In this document: one piece after another, positions 43,323 to 50,944 of the stretch
How positions within the stretch are numbered: position 1 is the stretch's first letter
Layout of the letters: each line of letters starts with the position of its first letter
From: Kordiimonas sp. SCSIO 12603
Lineage (GTDB): Bacteria; Pseudomonadota; Alphaproteobacteria; Sphingomonadales; Kordiimonadaceae
Length of the DNA stretch: 64,000 nucleotides
Direction: 5' to 3'
Assembly (NCBI RefSeq): GCF_024398035.1
Contig: NZ_CP073748.1
Location: 611,501 to 675,500, forward strand
Made by a program: the position numbers and the translations under genes
Notes under the pieces: model-generated
What the model was told of the DNA's origin: nothing
The model's database searches: none
Seen by the model: the letters and a program-made list of their open reading frames with translations, nothing else

Positions 43323-45218
43323 TTATCGCCAGCTTTTAGTGTTTTTCTCAAACCACCAATGTTTCTCTGCAATAATTGGGTAACGGTTCTCTACAAACAA
43401 AACCTGTTTATTCCTATGCAGTGTCATCATTTCATCAGCGTAAGCGAGCGGACGTGAAACATCATCAATAGTGATACTTTCGTTTGAGCCAGTTGTGGAG
43501 CTTGATGATGAACCAGACGATCCACCTTGTGCACCACTTGATGAATTTATCCCCGATGTGTGGCTATGGTTGTTACCAAAGCTAAATGAACGTTTTTTCA
43601 TGGTGGTCATGCCACATAGATGCTCTGCATATTTGGCAGTTTCATAATCTCTTGAACCGAAATACTGGAATACACCAGCATTGGACACAAAGGTCTGCCA
43701 AGCCTTGTCACCGTATAGTTTCATCAATTGTCCAAGGTCTTGTGTAAATACCCATAGCTGCACACCAAGTCCTGCCATCGTGCCATAAGCTTTTTCAATG
43801 AGTGGTATTTTGTCCAGAGCAGCAAACTCGTCCAAGATCACACGTACCGGCGGCTTTGTATTGTCTACAGGTACACGAGTGAGATCAATCATGGCTGACG
43901 TTACAAGCAGACGCAGCCAGCGGTGAAAGGTTGGTAGCCGATCTAGCGGCAATACAAGATAAACCGTGATGCGTTCATCTGCTGTCTTAAGATCAGCGAA
44001 ACTGAATGAATTGCTGTTATTCCCCTCAAGGCTTTTTCTAATAACCGGGCTATCTAGAAAGTGCGTATTGGATTGTGCAGAAGATAATACGCCCGAGAAT
44101 TCTTTAGCTTCTTTTTGCTCAATCCGGTCGGCAGCCGTTTGCACCATCGGGTGATCACTGGCACGCATGTTTATGATGATCTCGTTGATGGTATTAGTAA
44201 GGTCTATGTCGTTTTCCTTGGCAGGACGCATGGAGATGATATCTCTTACTCTTGCAAGGGTACGGTTGCCTTCTTCTGCTTCATCCGTCACCACATAAAG
44301 GATAACACCGTAGATGAGGGCTTTGGCTTCATCTGTCCAGAATGGGTCTTTCGGGCTATCAATCACCAATGCATCAGCCAGCATCATCACATCCGTTACA
44401 AGGTCGGGATCATTTGGGTTAAGAGAGGCTAGGGGGTTATAGCCGCTTAGATATTCTTCTGAAATCCCTTCACCATATTTATCTGCTTGTGTGGAGATAG
44501 CCCAAGGGTCAATCACATATACTTTGCTATCTCTACCGTCACAGGCTTTAGACCTCGCTTCTACAGTACGCCGTGCATTCTCACCTTTGGGGTCAATGAC
44601 CAATATGGATGAGTTGGAACGCAAGAGATTTGGGATAATTGCAGTAGCACCTTTACCTGTTCTTGTAGGGGCTACTGTGAGGGCATGCATATCGCCATCA
44701 TAGACGATGCTGTCCTCTTCGGTCTTGCCTAGAAATAAGCCGTTGGATTTTTCCTGTTCGCCGAGTAAATCCCATTCCACCAAGTCATCTTTTGTTGCCC
44801 AGCGGGAAGAGCCAAATACGTTTGGCAGTTTGGTTTTAGGGATGAATTTGAAGTGGGCCTTCAAATAGAAATACATAATAACCGAGACACCCCAGATAAA
44901 CCCGATGATACCAGCGATAGGGCTGGTCACAGCCGCAGCAGCGGAATTGTATCCAGCAGAGTCACCAATCAGTATCAGGCCAGCAAGAAAGATCAGAAAC
45001 ACCCATTTGCCATAGCGTTTAATTAGGAAGCGGGTGAGGGTGTAGAGGCCTGCTAATAAAAGGCCAAATGCAAAGCCTGTGATCAAGGATGATAGCGTTG
45101 GGATGTAAGTGGCAGGTGATCGGCCATAGTCGCCTTCAATACCGTGTAGAAATAACAAAGAGACAAGAAGAGTTACAACAAAGCCAATTTGTACACGGCG
45201 ATCATCCAGATACTTCAT
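43323..45218 (-). CDS. Type IV coupling protein (VirD4/TraG family)
   Basis: 631 residues. Three to four membrane segments lie in the first 125 residues. The ATPase domain has Walker A APTRTGKGATAIIPNLL and Walker B VRVILDEFAAL. A serine/glycine-rich linker (about 555-585) precedes the last 45 residues. Coupling proteins deliver the relaxase-DNA complex to a type IV secretion channel. No VirB/Trb genes are present, so this element brings its own coupling protein but must borrow a channel. Confidence 0.95.
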   Translation of the reverse strand: MKYLDDRRVQIGFVVTLLVSLLFLHGIEGDYGRSPATYIPTLSSLITGFAFGLLLAGLYTLTRFLIKRYGKWVFLIFLAGLILIGDSAGYNSAAAAVTSPIAGIIGFIWGVSVIMYFYLKAHFKFIPKTKLPNVFGSSRWATKDDLVEWDLLGEQEKSNGLFLGKTEEDSIVYDGDMHALTVAPTRTGKGATAIIPNLLRSNSSILVIDPKGENARRTVEARSKACDGRDSKVYVIDPWAISTQADKYGEGISEEYLSGYNPLASLNPNDPDLVTDVMMLADALVIDSPKDPFWTDEAKALIYGVILYVVTDEAEEGNRTLARVRDIISMRPAKENDIDLTNTINEIIINMRASDHPMVQTAADRIEQKEAKEFSGVLSSAQSNTHFLDSPVIRKSLEGNNSNSFSFADLKTADERITVYLVLPLDRLPTFHRWLRLLVTSAMIDLTRVPVDNTKPPVRVILDEFAALDKIPLIEKAYGTMAGLGVQLWVFTQDLGQLMKLYGDKAWQTFVSNAGVFQYFGSRDYETAKYAEHLCGMTTMKKRSFSFGNNHSHTSGINSSSGAQGGSSGSSSSSTTGSNESITIDDVSRPLAYADEMMTLHRNKQVLFVENRYPIIAEKHWWFEKNTKSWR

Positions 45219-45470
45219 ACAAGCACATCCTTACAACAAGTGACAATGACCAGGATAGTTATAAAGATATCGCAATAAGGGAATTCACAAAGGTGTTAGT
45301 TGTTATTTCATATGCTTGGCTTGGATATGAAATGCAGGCTCAAGAGAGAATAGGGTTCACTCTAATTTTTCACCAAGAGTAAGGTTTTACGTGTGAATAC
45401 AATGTTATAGTTGTTGTTTTGTTGAAAATTATTCAATAAGTTGTCTTTTTGTGTTTAAAGAGGGGGCAGC

Positions 45471-45986
45471 ATGAGTGGTTCAATTCCTTACATCGATATG
45501 CTTGAAGTTATCAACGCAGTGTCAAATTTGATGATAGCATATGGGGTGTTTTTCTTTTTATATTTTTCACGAAGACAAGAGAAGAGAGAAAAAGTAGAGT
45601 TTGCCTCTAGGTATATCCAACAATGGAATACGCCAGATTTTTTTCATATAACATCGCGATTATTCAGTTTTGAAAATATAGAATTTCTTCGTGCCTTAAA
45701 TCCTGAAAGCTATGAAGATTTTCGTTCCAACAATAAAGTTGGGTTTGATGATATAGTTACAACGTTAAATTTTATCGAAGAGATGGCACAAGCTATTGAG
45801 TCAAATCTTGCAGATGAACATACTTTACGTAAGTATTTCCAACGATCTCTGATTGAAACTTATTTGATTCTTGAAAATTTCATAGAGATAACAAGAATGT
45901 TCAGAAATCACCCAACAGCTTATAGATCAACGGAACGACTGATGGGGCAGTGGGCTTTCTCTAAAAGTGTTGCTGGGGGGAAGTAG
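45471..45986 (+). CDS. Membrane-anchored protein, DUF4760-like
   Basis: 171 residues, ATG after GAGGGGG. One N-terminal membrane segment (VINAVSNLMIAYGVFFFLYFSRRQ) is followed by a charged helical cytosolic part: EFASRYIQQWNTPDFFHITSRLF, FIEEMAQAIESNL and LIETYLILENFIEITRMF. The 'tyrosine-isoleucine-x-tryptophan' pattern after the membrane helix resembles DUF4760 proteins. Three bases later the next gene begins, so the three genes 45471-47845 form one cassette. Confidence 0.7.
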   Translation: MSGSIPYIDMLEVINAVSNLMIAYGVFFFLYFSRRQEKREKVEFASRYIQQWNTPDFFHITSRLFSFENIEFLRALNPESYEDFRSNNKVGFDDIVTTLNFIEEMAQAIESNLADEHTLRKYFQRSLIETYLILENFIEITRMFRNHPTAYRSTERLMGQWAFSKSVAGGK

Positions 45987-46319
45987 ATGAGTAGTCTATC
46001 GAATATACCCAACCCAATAGACAATAACCCGATTGAGGTAGTCGAAAGGAAGGTACGAGAAGTGCCCTGTCCGAACCCTCAATGTAATCATCAATTGGAT
46101 ATAACCAGCATTAATGCGGGTACTAAAATCAAATGTCAAAATTGCTCCAATGTCACTTGGACCCCTTTGTATCATCAGAAATGGTGGCAAAAAACTAAAG
46201 GGTTTATTCTGAGCTTGATTTTATCTCTGGCTATTGGCGTTACAGGCTCAGTTTTAGGATCGATGGTATTGACGTCTCTTTCAGTAGAGACAGAACAAGT
46301 GAGTGAGGGTGCAGAGTAA
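45987..46319 (+). CDS. Zinc-ribbon membrane protein
   Basis: 110 residues, ATG right after the previous stop (TAGATG), with GGGGGAAG upstream. A zinc ribbon is at CPNPQCNHQLDITSIN..., closing with KCQNC (four cysteines, residues about 29-58). Then come WW and one membrane helix (FILSLILSLAIGVTGSVLGSMVL). It probably links a cytosolic zinc-bound knob to the inner membrane. Its partners are likely the two flanking proteins. Confidence 0.75.
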   Translation: MSSLSNIPNPIDNNPIEVVERKVREVPCPNPQCNHQLDITSINAGTKIKCQNCSNVTWTPLYHQKWWQKTKGFILSLILSLAIGVTGSVLGSMVLTSLSVETEQVSEGAE

Positions 46320-46342
46320 TTCCCTTCCTTTCGATAGGAGAT

Positions 46343-47845
46343 ATGAGTGGCTTCACGGTAGAAAAATTTGTATGCAAAATGATAAATAATCAAAGGAAGA
46401 TAGATTTTAAATTTCTTGCAGATACCCTATCTTATGATTGGGAAAATCGACCTGCCGTAAATTATGATTATGATGCACATATTAAGTTAATAAAGAGAGC
46501 GATCATTGATAATGATCTTGTTGATTATATTGAAATAAGTGGTCCAAATGTTGAAAAAGAATTTATCCAAGAATCATTGGATGAGTATTTCACAAAATGT
46601 ACCATAGTGGTTAGAAACCTTGATATTAGAGTTGATAGCTTTAGATGTGATCAATTAATTCTGGATCGATTAGAAATTGATGAAAAGTATCCTGAAAAAT
46701 CGATAAGAGAAGCCGACAAGTATAACGGCGGAATCCACATAAAATTCTTAAATAATAATTTTACAGCCAACGATTCCGATAGAAACCCATATGCTAAAAT
46801 TACTTTGGGAGAAAATGCATATGTAAGTTTTGAAAGTAATACCTTTAAAGGAACTGATCTCTATTTTGGACTAAGTCCTCTACGTAGTATCTTAGTCTTA
46901 CGCAATAACGCTTTTTTAAACCGTCATGTGACTATAGGTGGTTGGGAACGTACACCCACGGCAAGCCATGTTGCTTGGGGGTGGGTTTTGCAGGGAAGTG
47001 ACATCGAACGTTACGCTGCAGTAAAAAGATTTGAAGAAAAACTAGAGGAACGAAATGACGCTTCATTCAGTGCGCTGCGCCAAACCTTGACTGCAAAATT
47101 AAAAGAAGGCGAAGACGGTAACATAAATGATGTGCTAGATTTTTTATTGCGTTACGAAGAGAAGCCCAAAGTTGATGCAAAAGATCTGGTTAGAAAATCA
47201 AATACTCTTAAAGCAATTGTTAGACTAACGGATAATCAATTTACCCAATTAAAGCCTTTGAGTGGAATACATTACTTTTTCCGGGGTGTTAACAAGATTG
47301 AACAGCTTGTTGCAGATGCACCACCAGAGTATTTTTATTGGGGGCAATACCAACAACTTGATGCAAAAGGGCGCTTTGCCCATGCGCACAAGCAATTCTT
47401 TATGCAGCTTAAAGCTAATGCAATTGAACGATACGATGGTTTTCAAGAGTTGATTCTAAAGCGTGAAATTGCAAAATGTGAGAGCCATCTACTGAAAGAG
47501 GAAAAAAGTTACTTAAAATCGTTTCAAGATAGAGCTGTTTTATTTATCGGGTGGTTTTTTTCAGATTATGGGGCTTCGTGGATACGACCTTTAACGATAT
47601 TGTTCGCAGTGAATATTATAATAGTATTATTAGTTCATAGTGGTTATTTTTTCTCGAAACCTCACCCTCATTGTTGGTTTGTTTTTTGGGAACTGTTTAA
47701 TCCAATAAGTAGCTTAGCTGAGACGATAGGTGATGCGGCAAAGAAATCATCGTTGATAACCGTTGTAAACACATTTCAAAAAATAATATTCGCAGGTGCA
47801 GCTTATGAGATAATTAAAGCTTTTAGGAGGTTCTCGGGTAAATAA
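46343..47845 (+). CDS. Beta-helix/pentapeptide-like protein with C-terminal membrane segments
   Basis: 500 residues. The N-terminal third (about 95-220) shows loosely repeated strands with asparagine ladders (FLNNNFTA, FESNTFKG, LRNNAFLN), as in right-handed beta-helices or pentapeptide-like solenoids. The middle is helical. Near the C-terminus LFIGWFFSDYGASWIRPL is followed by a hydrophobic segment, and a second segment lies near the end. The 'SDYGxSWxRPL' motif is familiar from pentapeptide-repeat membrane proteins. Function unknown. It is 23 bp after the zinc-ribbon gene and converges on the relaxase gene. Confidence 0.65.
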   Translation: MSGFTVEKFVCKMINNQRKIDFKFLADTLSYDWENRPAVNYDYDAHIKLIKRAIIDNDLVDYIEISGPNVEKEFIQESLDEYFTKCTIVVRNLDIRVDSFRCDQLILDRLEIDEKYPEKSIREADKYNGGIHIKFLNNNFTANDSDRNPYAKITLGENAYVSFESNTFKGTDLYFGLSPLRSILVLRNNAFLNRHVTIGGWERTPTASHVAWGWVLQGSDIERYAAVKRFEEKLEERNDASFSALRQTLTAKLKEGEDGNINDVLDFLLRYEEKPKVDAKDLVRKSNTLKAIVRLTDNQFTQLKPLSGIHYFFRGVNKIEQLVADAPPEYFYWGQYQQLDAKGRFAHAHKQFFMQLKANAIERYDGFQELILKREIAKCESHLLKEEKSYLKSFQDRAVLFIGWFFSDYGASWIRPLTILFAVNIIIVLLVHSGYFFSKPHPHCWFVFWELFNPISSLAETIGDAAKKSSLITVVNTFQKIIFAGAAYEIIKAFRRFSGK

Positions 47846-47856
47846 AGCCCGAATAG

Positions 47857-49128
47857 CTATCTTCCTAAAAATACTTTAGATGTTTTATGGTTACAGTGTT
47901 TGTGGAGTATATTTTTATCCATGGTAAGCGCTCGGTTAATCAAGTTATTTACTCGATAGAGTTCTTCTTTTTGCCGAACTTTCATACGCTTATTTTCTCG
48001 TTGAAGCTGTTGACGCTCATTAAGTTGTTTAAGGATAATGGTATCCTTCTGTTGTTGGTGTTCTTTCGCTTGCTGCCATTCTCTGAACTGAGCTTCTTTC
48101 TTGCGTTGTGTTGTTTTGCCAGACAGGAAATCCCATACGCCAGCTAGGCCTTTTCTTGTTTGAGCAGCGTTGTGATGCTTGATCAGTTCCCGCTCTTTTT
48201 GTTGGCGTTTAGCTAATGACTGCCTTGTCAGTTTTTGTTGCTTGGCAAGAATGAATACTTTTTCCTGAAGGATGCTTTTCTGTGTATGGTGGTTTTGCTT
48301 TTGTTGTTTGATCAGCTTGTTCAGATTTGGTGTTATGCGTTTCTTGAATGTGGCTTTGACTTCATCCACTGATGGCAATTTTTCAGGATCACCTAGGCGT
48401 TGTTTTACTTCTTTGGTTTTCACACCTGCGTATCTTGCTATTGAATATACTTCACCACGGTAATCAACAGCGACAAAGCCACGTTTGTCGCCCTTAGCTA
48501 ACATGAAGCCGTGTTCTGATAGAGCAGCATTGAGTGCTTTAGCGCTATCTGAATGTTGCCATGCAGATTGGAATATCTGTTTTATCTCTCGTGGGTCACG
48601 GCCTACCCGTAGTGCTTGTTGCCACTCAGCAAGGCCAAAGTTGGTTGGATCACGTAAGCTTGGGTCTCTGTGGCCATCAGGAAGCTTCCAGCCATGTTCC
48701 AGATACAGTTCTTTTGATAGTTCTGTCAGGCGGCGTTTATAGAAGGGGAGATTAACAGCCTTAAGCTTGTCATCCTCAATGCCAATGCGTGACCAGACCA
48801 CATGAGCGTGTCGTCGGCCTTCTTTTTCATGAAATACAATAGCGCGTGGCTGGCCTTCCAAACCGAGACGTTTTTCTACTTCATCAGCCACACGGATAAA
48901 AGCAGGGGTTGCCACCTGTTCATGTGCGGGTGGGTTCAGAGATAGTGAAAACAGATATTGTTTACATTTGGTGGCTTTGGATATGGCATGTGCTTCATCA
49001 AATGCCCCTTGCAGGTCATTGGCAATAAAGCCTCGCATTTCATGAAGTTCAATATGTTCGTTTTCTTCTTTCATCAAATGGGCGGCAAGCTCACGCCCGC
49101 CACCCCTTTGACTAGCTTTTAAGATCAT
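47857..49128 (-). CDS. Relaxase / mobilisation nuclease
   Basis: 423 residues. The relaxase domain (about 1-260) begins MILKASQRGGGRELAAHLM. Its metal-binding HxH motif is RRHAHVVWSRIG (about residues 105-116), followed by LPFYKRRLTELSKELYLEHGW. The rest is a long, basic, glutamine-rich coiled coil (about 270-400). It would nick and pilot a strand at an oriT on this element. It begins 4 bp inside mobC (ATGA). No oriT is obvious next to it. Confidence 0.88.
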   Translation of the reverse strand: MILKASQRGGGRELAAHLMKEENEHIELHEMRGFIANDLQGAFDEAHAISKATKCKQYLFSLSLNPPAHEQVATPAFIRVADEVEKRLGLEGQPRAIVFHEKEGRRHAHVVWSRIGIEDDKLKAVNLPFYKRRLTELSKELYLEHGWKLPDGHRDPSLRDPTNFGLAEWQQALRVGRDPREIKQIFQSAWQHSDSAKALNAALSEHGFMLAKGDKRGFVAVDYRGEVYSIARYAGVKTKEVKQRLGDPEKLPSVDEVKATFKKRITPNLNKLIKQQKQNHHTQKSILQEKVFILAKQQKLTRQSLAKRQQKERELIKHHNAAQTRKGLAGVWDFLSGKTTQRKKEAQFREWQQAKEHQQQKDTIILKQLNERQQLQRENKRMKVRQKEELYRVNNLINRALTMDKNILHKHCNHKTSKVFLGR

Positions 49129-49478
49129 AAGCGTTTACCCAAGCCCTGTAATAGCATGAGGCGCATATCTGCAACATCAGTACAAGCTTGTCTTAAAGCT
49201 TGCTCGGTATCAGATGTTACGGGGAGAACCCCAAGCTGTGCAGCTTCAGATAAGTCATTCAGTGAACTTGCAAGGCCACAGGAAGCAAGTTTTGCTAATA
49301 GGAGAGCAACTTGCTCCTGTGACATGCGTCCAGAGAATGACCGCTTACTAAACACACAGCGCTTCACATAGCTTGATAACGCTTCACCATTTGCACGGCG
49401 TAACAGGTCATCACGCTCAGCATCATTCAAACGGATAGATAGTGGTGCGGGACGTTTTATTGTAGAGGCCGACTTCAT
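49125..49478 (-). CDS. MobC-like relaxosome accessory protein
   Basis: About 117 residues from the ATG at 49478, which overlaps the stop of the 52-codon ORF. A longer reading upstream has no better site. The N-terminal PAPLSIRLNDAERDDLLRRAN is a ribbon-helix-helix, as in MobC/TraJ proteins. A helical C-terminus follows. It assists relaxase binding at oriT and is translationally coupled to it. Confidence 0.85.
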   Translation of the reverse strand: MKSASTIKRPAPLSIRLNDAERDDLLRRANGEALSSYVKRCVFSKRSFSGRMSQEQVALLLAKLASCGLASSLNDLSEAAQLGVLPVTSDTEQALRQACTDVADMRLMLLQGLGKRL

Positions 49479-49633
49479 GGTCGTGGCCCCTTCGGTTTTT
49501 GGGGAGAGGGATCTTCTAAAGCATCCCAATCAATGTATTTGAGAATGTCTTCCCAATCCGATAGGGCATTGAATAAATCGCGCAGTTCTTCAGGTGAATA
49601 CTGTTTCGAAATATGAAAAGGCTCGCGCGCCAT
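49475..49633 (-). CDS. 52-codon ORF: 3' exon-like end of the recombinase in the circular element
   Basis: The frame runs MAREPFHISKQYSPEELRDL and on, acidic and helical, to a TGA that overlaps the mobC ATG (ATGA). Its ATG lies within the GCGCCAT repeat at the right end. Joining right to left end at the repeat puts it exactly in frame with recombinase codon 500 (also ATG). In the circle it would therefore be the true recombinase C-terminus and link int, mobC and mobA in one operon. When integrated it is cut off from that promoter. Confidence 0.6.
   Translation of the reverse strand: MAREPFHISKQYSPEELRDLFNALSDWEDILKYIDWDALEDPSPQKPKGPRP
49627..49633. repeat. Right attachment-site repeat (att core GCGCCAT)
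   Basis: An identical 7-mer, three bases from the LysR stop codon (49636-49638). On the minus strand its ATG is the first codon of the 52-codon ORF ahead of mobC. Confidence 0.65.
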
Positions 49634-49635
49634 TC

Positions 49636-50541
49636 TTACTGTATTTCTTTCACCACGTTTTTGATCACATCAGCGATGCGCGTGTATGCATCGGCTTTGC
49701 CTACATCTTTACGGGAAACAAGCCCAATGGTGCGGTAGATATGCTTGTTCTTTAATGGTCTTACCATCACTTCGCTGTTCGCTGAGATTTCTGATTTGGC
49801 GTAAAGCTCGGGTAAGAAAGTTACTCCCATCCCCATCCCTACCATTTGTCTCAGTGCGTCAAGGCTGGTGCCAAGATAATCACCAGAAACAACTGCTTCA
49901 AAATCATCACAGAGATAGCGGATTTGCTCATGCATATGATAGCGTTGATCAAGGGACAACACGAGTTCGTTCTTCAGGTCCGCAGGGCTCACTTCTTTCT
50001 GGCTGGCGAACCTGTGATCCCGCGCATGCGCAAGAAGAAGACGTTCACGGTATAGCTCTGTGGTGGCCAGTTGTTCATGCTGAATGGGTAGTTGAGCGAG
50101 AATGATATCATGCTCCCCTTCCGCCAGTTCGCGTTCCATCTCTCTGGGATCAACTTCACGAATATAAAGCTTGAGATCAGGGTAATCTTTGTGAAGCCGC
50201 TGCACGACCTTTGGCAGGATATAGGGGCCTAGTGTTGATTTTGTGCCAAGCCTGATGGTGCCAGCCAGCGCATGTTTGCCAGCCTCTGCCACATCCCGTA
50301 ATCCTTGTACGCGGAGAAGGATATCTTTTGCCCGCTCCAGCACTTCCCGTCCCACAGGGGTGAAAAACACGCCACTACGGCTCCGTTCCACCAATCTCAC
50401 ATCAAGAGTAGTTTCCAGATTCTGGAGTTGAACACTAAGCGAAGGCTGGCTGATACCGCAAACGGCCGCTGCTTTTCTGTAATTACGGGTTTCATCCAGT
50501 GCCGCAAGATACTGCATCTGTTTCAGGGTAACGGCGTTCAT
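49636..50541 (-). CDS. LysR-type regulator, OxyR-like without the peroxidatic cysteine
   Basis: 301 residues from the ATG at 50539-50541. A longer ORF upstream would include the operator. The HTH lies in the first 65 residues (LKQMQYLAALDETRNYRKAAAVCGISQPSLSVQLQNLE). The effector domain matches OxyR in TKSTLGPYILP, REVDPREMERELAEGEHDIILAQLP and MVGMGMGVTFLP. In E. coli OxyR the disulfide pair is Cys199/Cys208. Here the aligned stretch RYHMHEQIRYLC keeps the second cysteine but has His for the first. It may therefore sense something else or act by another route. It is chromosomal, ending 3 bp from the element's right repeat. Confidence 0.85.
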   Translation of the reverse strand: MNAVTLKQMQYLAALDETRNYRKAAAVCGISQPSLSVQLQNLETTLDVRLVERSRSGVFFTPVGREVLERAKDILLRVQGLRDVAEAGKHALAGTIRLGTKSTLGPYILPKVVQRLHKDYPDLKLYIREVDPREMERELAEGEHDIILAQLPIQHEQLATTELYRERLLLAHARDHRFASQKEVSPADLKNELVLSLDQRYHMHEQIRYLCDDFEAVVSGDYLGTSLDALRQMVGMGMGVTFLPELYAKSEISANSEVMVRPLKNKHIYRTIGLVSRKDVGKADAYTRIADVIKNVVKEIQ

Positions 50542-50555
50542 CAAGGCTACTTCTT

Positions 50556-50576
50556 TTGATAGTTTTTTTATATCAA
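50556..50576. promoter_or_regulatory. LysR operator between the regulator and the exporter locus
   Basis: The perfect repeat TTGATA-N9-TATCAA contains the classic ATA-N9-TAT (T-N11-A) box. It extends rightwards with CATA and TATG at 11-bp spacing (to about 50594), like the four-part OxyR site. It lies 14 bp upstream of the chosen LysR start and 80 bp before the 69-codon ORF. Confidence 0.7.
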
Positions 50577-50656
50577 AAAACATATTTTATTTATGTTGAA
50601 CAATCAATCTGGTTTCCCATTTCAATCGTATCGGCAGAGAAAGAAAGAGAAACACA

Positions 50657-50866
50657 ATGAAAAGCGAAGCGACAAAAGATCAAAATAAACTTGTTTTATT
50701 GTCTATGAAGGCGCTGCTTTCTGTTGTGAGCTCTAAGCTTGCTTACGCTGACGTAGGCGGCATTTCGGGCATTGAGAACAAATCAGCGCTTGAAGCAACC
50801 CGCCGGAGATTACAGGCTCGAATTAAAGCCCTTGAAGCCTCACATTCTCTTGCTCCTTGTTCTTAG
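50657..50866 (+). CDS. Small protein, candidate substrate or partner of the adjoining exporter
   Basis: 69 residues. A charged start (MKSEATKDQNK) precedes a hydrophobic run (LVLLSMKALLSVVSSKLAYA), then ADVGGISGIENK and a basic amphipathic helix (ALEATRRRLQARIKALEA), ending APCS. It could have a signal peptide cleaved after AYA, or a double-glycine leader at VGG, but the transporter lacks a C39 peptidase. Transcription seems to be from the LysR-box region, and a strong terminator-like hairpin follows directly, as is usual when a small product is made in excess of its transporter. No known family. Confidence 0.6.
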   Translation: MKSEATKDQNKLVLLSMKALLSVVSSKLAYADVGGISGIENKSALEATRRRLQARIKALEASHSLAPCS

Positions 50867-50874
50867 TTCCCCCA

Positions 50875-50933
50875 GCCCTGCGCGTGCTACTTCATACCAT
50901 ACCCCCTACCTCAGTACGCGCAGGGCATTTTTT
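50875..50933 (+). terminator. Terminator/attenuator between the small ORF and the exporter
   Basis: A perfect 11-bp stem GCCCTGCGCGT / ACGCGCAGGGC (50875-50885, 50916-50926) encloses a 30-nt C-rich loop and is followed by ATTTTTT. It ends 12 bp before the exporter start. Partial read-through would set the small-protein to transporter ratio. Confidence 0.8.
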
Positions 50934-50944
50934 AGGTAATTTCC

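Larger units (their letters stand above)
28798..49633. mobile_element. Integrative mobilizable element inserted in tRNA-Arg
   Basis: The left end is at the tRNA 3' end with the recombinase adjacent. The right end lies between a mob operon and a chromosomal LysR gene. Both ends carry GCGCCAT (28798-28804 and 49627-49633), giving a 20,829-bp period. Removing one unit would restore the tRNA 3' end only a few bases from the convergent LysR stop, a sensible ancestral layout. The interior is visibly more AT-rich than the flanks, especially 35-43 kb and 45-48 kb. It encodes a recombinase, coupling protein, MobC and relaxase but no secretion channel, so transfer would need a helper conjugative system. 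Confidence 0.85.

Noticed and set aside
50657-50866. Classical double-glycine bacteriocin with a C39 exporter
   Set aside because: A VGG is present, but the exporter has no N-terminal C39 peptidase and the leader lacks the usual conserved residues.
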